Source: UMGS172 sp964424555 (GTDB lineage: Bacteria > Bacillota > Clostridia > Oscillospirales > Acutalibacteraceae). Taken from it: DNA of 53,927 nucleotides. The stretch's first letter is position 1. Each line of letters opens with the position of its first letter. The notes under the pieces were generated by a model, which made no database searches, was not told the DNA's origin, and worked only from the letters and a program-made list of their open reading frames with translations. Below are positions 49,886 through 53,927 of the stretch, piece after piece. Where the stretch lies: NCBI GenBank assembly GCA_964424555.1, contig CAYRIX010000010.1, forward strand, positions 1 through 53,927, written 5' to 3'. The position numbers and the translations under genes were made by a program.

Positions 49886-49946
49886 ATTGCACCTCATTGT
49901 GAAATTTTACTCCATTTTACCGCAAAACAGGAAAAAAATCAAGAGA

Positions 49947-49967
49947 TTTTGAAAAATATTTTCAAAA
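49947..49967. promoter_or_regulatory. Candidate RpiR operator
   Basis: A perfect palindrome TTTTGAAAA-ATA-TTTTCAAAA, 5 nt upstream of the -35 box of the catabolic operon and about 60 nt from the regulator gene. Confidence 0.65.
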
Positions 49968-49972
49968 ATATG

Positions 49973-50001
49973 TTGCATTTTTATAAACGGTATGTTAATA
50001 T
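49973..50001 (+). promoter_or_regulatory. Promoter of the catabolic operon
   Basis: TTGCAT (49973-49978), 17-nt spacer, TAATAT (49996-50001). The leader carries a small GGGG/CCCC hairpin at 50018-50032. Confidence 0.6.
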
Positions 50002-50055
50002 AAAATAGCAAATATAGGGGCTCGCAACCCCAAATAAAAAATAGGAGATGATCCG

Positions 50056-51486
50056 ATGGTTTGTAATGAGTTTTTGACAGACATTATCCTTACCGAATTG
50101 GAAGATGCTGTCGGAAGAGAGAACTGTTCAACAAGAGAGATCGATAAGATCACTCACGGTGTTGACTATTTCTGGTTGTCCAGAATGTGGGCTGACCGTG
50201 GTAAGCGTATGCCCGAGGCTGACTTCATTGTATCCCCTAAGGATGCTACTGAGACCTCTAAGGTCATGAAGATCGCCAACTACTACAAGATTCCCGTTAC
50301 CACATGGGGTGGCGGCGGCGGCACACAGGGCGGTGCTATTCCTGTTGCCGGCGGTATCCTTCTCGATACCAAGAGAATGAACAAGATCTATGAAGTTAAT
50401 ACCGATTCTCTTTACATAGAGTGCGGATGCGGTGCTATCTATAAGCACATTGAGTGGGCAGCTAACGAGGTTGGTTATGCAACCATGCACTATCCTTCTT
50501 CCTTGACCTGCTCTACCGTTGGTGGCTTCTTGGCTCACCGTGGTATCGGTGTTGTTTCCACCAAGTACGGCAAGATCGACGATATGGTACTCCAGATGGA
50601 GGTCGTTCTTCCTAACGGTGACATTATCGAGACCTCTCCGGCACCTAAGCACGCCGCAGGTCCCGACCTCAACCAGATCTTCATTGGTTCCGAGGGTACT
50701 CTTGGTATCATCACCAAGGCTCAGATCCGTATTTTTGCTCAGCCTGAGGAGCGTCGCTTCCGTGGCTTCCTGTTCCAGGATATGCATGGTGCATTCCAGG
50801 CATCACGTGAGCTTCTCCAGAAGTTCAAGCCCTCTGTAATGCGTCTTTATGACGAGGCAGAGACCGCTTCTCTCATCAAGAAGATCGTTGGTGTTGAGAA
50901 GAAGGGCGCTTTCATGAATATTGCATATGAAGGCTGCAAGGAAATGGTTGAAGTTGAAGAGAAGATACTTCTTGACACCTTTGCTAAGTACGGCGCTGAG
51001 GACCTTGGCTCTGAGTACGGCGAGAAGTGGTGGAAAGAGAAGATCACCTTCTTCTATCCCGGCCACATGATGGACCTTCCCCAGATGTTCGGTACTATGG
51101 ATACTATCGCTCCTTACGACAAGATCGAGAAGATCTACTGGGCAATGAAGAAGGCAATCGAGACCAACTTCCCGTTTGTTAAGTTTATCGCTCATTTCTC
51201 TCACTGGTATGAGTGGGGTGCAATGGTTTACGACCGTTTCATCGTTAACAAAGAGTATGTTCCCGAGGATCCGCATGAGGCACTCCGTCTCCATCAGCAG
51301 ATCTGGAACACCGGTGTTCGTACCGCAATCGCTAACGGCGGTGTTGTTAACGACCACCACGGTGTCGGAATTAAGCTCGGCCGCTTGATGAAGGAACAGT
51401 ACGGTCCTGCAATGCAGGTCTTCGAAGGCATTAAGAAACAGCTCGACCCGAACGGCATCATGAACCCGTTCAAGCTCGGACTTTAA
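50056..51486 (+). CDS. FAD-linked oxidoreductase, GlcD/AGPS-like
   Basis: 476 aa. A PCMH-type FAD domain (PVTTWGGGGGTQGGAIPVAGG, then SLTCSTVGGFLAHRGIGVVSTKYG and IFIGSEGTLGIITKAQIRIF) and a C-terminal cap/substrate domain with HFSHWYEWG and NDHHGVG, ending NGIMNPFKLGL. Enzymes of this type oxidise 2-hydroxy acids such as glycolate or lactate, or act in ether-lipid synthesis. Paired with the following iron-sulfur protein as in GlcDF. Codon use is strongly biased, implying high expression. SD AGGAGATGATCC. Confidence 0.9.
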   Translation: MVCNEFLTDIILTELEDAVGRENCSTREIDKITHGVDYFWLSRMWADRGKRMPEADFIVSPKDATETSKVMKIANYYKIPVTTWGGGGGTQGGAIPVAGGILLDTKRMNKIYEVNTDSLYIECGCGAIYKHIEWAANEVGYATMHYPSSLTCSTVGGFLAHRGIGVVSTKYGKIDDMVLQMEVVLPNGDIIETSPAPKHAAGPDLNQIFIGSEGTLGIITKAQIRIFAQPEERRFRGFLFQDMHGAFQASRELLQKFKPSVMRLYDEAETASLIKKIVGVEKKGAFMNIAYEGCKEMVEVEEKILLDTFAKYGAEDLGSEYGEKWWKEKITFFYPGHMMDLPQMFGTMDTIAPYDKIEKIYWAMKKAIETNFPFVKFIAHFSHWYEWGAMVYDRFIVNKEYVPEDPHEALRLHQQIWNTGVRTAIANGGVVNDHHGVGIKLGRLMKEQYGPAMQVFEGIKKQLDPNGIMNPFKLGL

Positions 51487-51511
51487 TTATTGATAGGGGA
51501 GGTAATTACTT

Positions 51512-52603
51512 ATGTATATGTCTGAAAAAAGTAAGCAGATTGTAGATGCTTGTCGTTTCTGCTGGATGTGTCGTCATATTTGCCCTGTCGGTAATGCAAC
51601 CGGTCAGGAGAGAAACACTTCTCGTGCCAGAGCTCTCGGCCTTTCTCTCGTAAACCGCGGTGCTGCAGAGGTTACTGCTGACATCATGGATAACATCTAT
51701 GAGTGCCAGATGTGTGAAGCCTGCACCTGCGACTGTGCAACGGGTTGGGATCCCACCTACTTCACCAAGGAGGTTCGTCTCCAGGCTGCTCTGGACGGCA
51801 AGACCCCCGATTACATCAACGCTATCGTAGACAAGGTTCTTGAGACCGGTAACATCTACGGTGCAAAAGAGCTTGATTCTGATCTTGCAGCCGCTATCAA
51901 GGCACATGCTGCAAAGGAAGACATCATCCTCTTCCTCGGCGCAGAGGCTCGTTACAACGTTCCTACTGCCGCTGTCAATGCTATCAAGGTTCTTGAGGCT
52001 GCAGGTGTTAAGTTCACCGTTTTGGCTGACGAGCCTGCTTCCGGTTATGCTCTTGATTGGCTTATCGGCGCCGCTGATGAGACCAAGCAGCAGATGACCG
52101 ACTGTGCTGCAGTTCTTGCTCAGTACAATACCGTTGTTGCTTTCGATCCTCAGGATGCCAAGGCATTCGTTCGTGAGTACAAGGAGTATGACCTCAAGAT
52201 CGGTGCTGTTGTTACTTTCACCGCATTCGTTGCAGGCCTTATCAAGGACGGCAAGCTTGCAGTTAAGAACACCGGCAAGGCTGTAGTATTCCAGGATCCT
52301 TATCAGCTCGCTCGTATGCTCGAGGAGACCGATGAGCCCAGAGCTATCGTTTCTGCTTGCGCAACTTTGAATGAGATGCTTCTCAACCGCAAGGATACCG
52401 TTTGGGCAGGTGGCTCGTTTATGGCTATCTACAATCCTTTGGTATCTGAGCTCGTTTCTAAGGAGCGTTGGACCAACGCTATCAACGTCGGTGCCGATAC
52501 CATCGTTACCGCAAGCGTTTCCGAGTATGCTGCTCTGAAGGCAACTGCTCCCGAGGGCAAGACTGTTCTTTCTATTGAAGAGCTCGTTCTTTCCGCTCTC
52601 TAA
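51512..52603 (+). CDS. (Fe-S)-binding protein, GlcF-like electron partner
   Basis: 363 aa from ATG 51512 (GGGAGG upstream). Two ferredoxin-type motifs at the N-terminus, CRFCWMCRHICP and CQMCEACTCDC (each C-x2-C-x2-C-x3-C), give two 4Fe-4S clusters. The remainder resembles CCG-domain proteins but the CCG cysteine motifs are not evident. It likely passes electrons from the upstream FAD subunit to a quinone or flavoprotein acceptor. Confidence 0.88.
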   Translation: MYMSEKSKQIVDACRFCWMCRHICPVGNATGQERNTSRARALGLSLVNRGAAEVTADIMDNIYECQMCEACTCDCATGWDPTYFTKEVRLQAALDGKTPDYINAIVDKVLETGNIYGAKELDSDLAAAIKAHAAKEDIILFLGAEARYNVPTAAVNAIKVLEAAGVKFTVLADEPASGYALDWLIGAADETKQQMTDCAAVLAQYNTVVAFDPQDAKAFVREYKEYDLKIGAVVTFTAFVAGLIKDGKLAVKNTGKAVVFQDPYQLARMLEETDEPRAIVSACATLNEMLLNRKDTVWAGGSFMAIYNPLVSELVSKERWTNAINVGADTIVTASVSEYAALKATAPEGKTVLSIEELVLSAL

Positions 52604-52625
52604 TATAAGTTAAGGAGTTTTTGAA

Positions 52626-53468
52626 ATGCTCGTTAATTTTAAACAGATTTTAACTATGGCAGAGGAAGGCGGATATTGTATTCCCGCATTCAATGTCTAC
52701 AATCTTGAGACTTTGATGGGCGCCGTTAAGGCTGCAGAGGAGCTTAAAGCTCCCTGCATCCTGCAGGTTTATCCCCGTCTTATGAAGGAAGAAGTGGGTT
52801 ACTACCTTGCACCTGCTGTTGTAGCCGCCGCACATAAGGCTTCTGTCCCTGTTTGTTTCCACCTTGACCACGGTCCTTCCGAGCTTGAGACCACCCGTTC
52901 GCTTCGCTGGGGTGCAACCGGTATCATGCTTGACGGTTCAGCTCTCAGCTTTGAGGACAACATTGCCCTCACCAAGAGAGTTGTTGACTCCTGTGGTTAC
53001 GTAGACGTTCAGGTTGAGGGTGAGCTTGGCCACATTGGTACTGTTAATGACGACTCAATGGATGAGTTCACTGTTCCCGAGGATGCCAAGATCTTTGTTG
53101 AGCGCACAGGCGTTCAGGCTTTGGCTGTTTTGGTTGGTAACGCACACGGCCGTTATAAGAAGCCGCCTAAGATCGACATTCAGAGAATTGCTGATATCAG
53201 AAAGGCTACTAACGGTACTGCTTTGGTTCTCCACGGCGGTTCGGGTATCCCCGACGAGGCAATCAAAGAGGCTGTTAAGGCAGGTATTAGAAAGCTCAAT
53301 GTAGCTACCGATATCTGCTATGCATTCCTTGACAGTGTTCAGGAAGAGGTCAACAAGCCCGACCGTATGATCGCTGTTGATAACTTCATGAAGACTCCTA
53401 TCAATGCAGTAAAAGAATTCTGTATGACTAAAGTATTGCTCTGCGGAGCAGAAGGAAAGGCGAAATAA
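52626..53468 (+). CDS. Class II fructose-bisphosphate-aldolase-family protein
   Basis: 280 aa. Catalytic Asp/first His in CFHLDHGPS, ELGHIG with the zinc-ligand region, NAHGRYK and LVLHGGSGIPDEAI carrying the other His ligands, and KLNVATDICYAF for phosphate binding. The length and short loops fit the ketose-bisphosphate group (tagatose, fructose or 5-keto-2-deoxygluconate phosphate); the sugar is not defined. Overlaps the kinase gene by 1 nt, so a kinase-then-aldolase step is likely. Confidence 0.92.
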   Translation: MLVNFKQILTMAEEGGYCIPAFNVYNLETLMGAVKAAEELKAPCILQVYPRLMKEEVGYYLAPAVVAAAHKASVPVCFHLDHGPSELETTRSLRWGATGIMLDGSALSFEDNIALTKRVVDSCGYVDVQVEGELGHIGTVNDDSMDEFTVPEDAKIFVERTGVQALAVLVGNAHGRYKKPPKIDIQRIADIRKATNGTALVLHGGSGIPDEAIKEAVKAGIRKLNVATDICYAFLDSVQEEVNKPDRMIAVDNFMKTPINAVKEFCMTKVLLCGAEGKAK

Positions 53469-53927
53469 TGAGTAAAGTAGTAGGAATCGGGGCCTGTGTG
53501 CTCGATACTTTGATTACATTACCCAACTTTCCTCCCGAAGACACTAAGCTTCGTGCAACTTCATCTAAGCTTGTCGGTGGCGGCCCTGCCGCTACCGGCA
53601 TAGTTGCCGTCTCCAAACTCGGTATTTCTGCCGAGTTTTTGGGTGTTTTGTCGGATGATTCTAACGGCGCATACCTCAAAGGCGACTTTGAGAAGTACGG
53701 TGTTGGTACTGACAATATCGTAATGATCCCCGGCTATCGTGCATTTACTTCTTGCATTTGGTTGAACGCTGCTGAAGGCACTCGTACCTGCGTTTTTGAC
53801 AAGGGTGACCTGCCTGCTTTGAAGCTCAACGACAGCCAAATTGAGGCCATCAAGAACGCCGACGTTCTTATGGTTGACGGTAACGAGATGGATGCCGCTG
53901 TCGAAGCGGCCAAGATCGCTCGTGAGA
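53468..53927 (+). CDS. PfkB-family sugar kinase, cut by the window end
   Basis: First 153 residues of an unfinished ORF. It begins MSKVVGIGACVLDTLITLP; the GGGPAATGIVAVSKLG motif (PfkB signature 1) and the sugar-binding and central beta-sheet segments follow, through LMVDGNEMDAAVEAAK. The C-terminal DTxGAGD signature is beyond the window. Likely phosphorylates the sugar cleaved by the preceding aldolase. Confidence 0.9.
   Translation, partial: MSKVVGIGACVLDTLITLPNFPPEDTKLRATSSKLVGGGPAATGIVAVSKLGISAEFLGVLSDDSNGAYLKGDFEKYGVGTDNIVMIPGYRAFTSCIWLNAAEGTRTCVFDKGDLPALKLNDSQIEAIKNADVLMVDGNEMDAAVEAAKIARE

Overview
The window looks like a chromosomal segment of a low-to-moderate GC, Gram-positive, endospore-forming gut-type Clostridium (class Clostridia, probably Oscillospiraceae/Acutalibacteraceae-like). 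Support: sporulation genes (spoIVA, a gerW/ytfJ homologue, bofA-like, a DacF-type carboxypeptidase), AddAB in place of RecBCD, a reverse rubrerythrin, strong AGGAGG/GGTGAT ribosome binding sites, and many TTGACA-N17-TATAAT promoters. The family-level placement is inference from gene content, not from a search.

Layout. 1-3.2 kb: tRNA-Gln, an uncharacterised alpha/alpha-toroid-like protein and pyruvate kinase. 3.2-6.9 kb: LysR regulator, DUF1015 protein and a GT-C membrane glycosyltransferase. 6.9-12.5 kb: a chromosome-segregation/sporulation/cell-wall operon (M50 protease, scpA, scpB, DUF2953, gerW, dacF-like, rluB, GNAT-like). 12.5-15.8 kb: a three-gene biotin-dependent carboxyltransferase set resembling a soluble transcarboxylase (12S-, 1.3S- and 5S-like). 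15.9-23.9 kb: secG, then bofA-addB-addA-ybaK. 24-31 kb: GH16 lipoprotein, typA, DEDDh exonuclease, AGCS symporter and PflX-like radical SAM protein. 31-34.3 kb: an XRE repressor divergent from a zinc-ribbon membrane protein whose promoter carries two operators, then spoIVA with a sigma-E-like promoter and a YcxB-like protein. 34.4-38.4 kb: reverse rubrerythrin, AEC transporter, GH4 alpha-galactosidase and a divergent AraC regulator.

38.4-44.2 kb: two tRNA genes, the second of which (tRNA-Trp) is the integration site of a 5.5 kb mobile element. The element is bounded by a 45-nt duplication of the tRNA 3' end and by paired GTGGC arm sites. It encodes an integrase, an excisionase-like protein, an SSB-like protein with a DEIPF tail, a second tyrosine recombinase and a Ser/Thr-rich lipoprotein. 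No relaxase, replication initiator or reverse transcriptase is visible. A roughly 0.9 kb intergenic region holds several inverted repeats, an AT-rich repeat field, and a promoter driving a highly structured RNA that ends in a UUCG-capped terminator just before the lipoprotein gene. That RNA, a stand-alone ncRNA or an attenuating leader, is the best candidate for something undescribed here.

44.2-50 kb: repeat-rich spacer, VanX-like M15 lipoprotein, a 160-bp MITE-like element, a small lipoprotein gene lacking a normal start codon, the bifunctional NAD(P)HX repair enzyme, a membrane protein and a shikimate-kinase-like protein. 50-53.9 kb: an RpiR regulator divergent from a catabolic operon (FAD oxidoreductase, iron-sulfur protein, class II aldolase, PfkB kinase cut by the window end), with a perfect palindrome in the shared control region.
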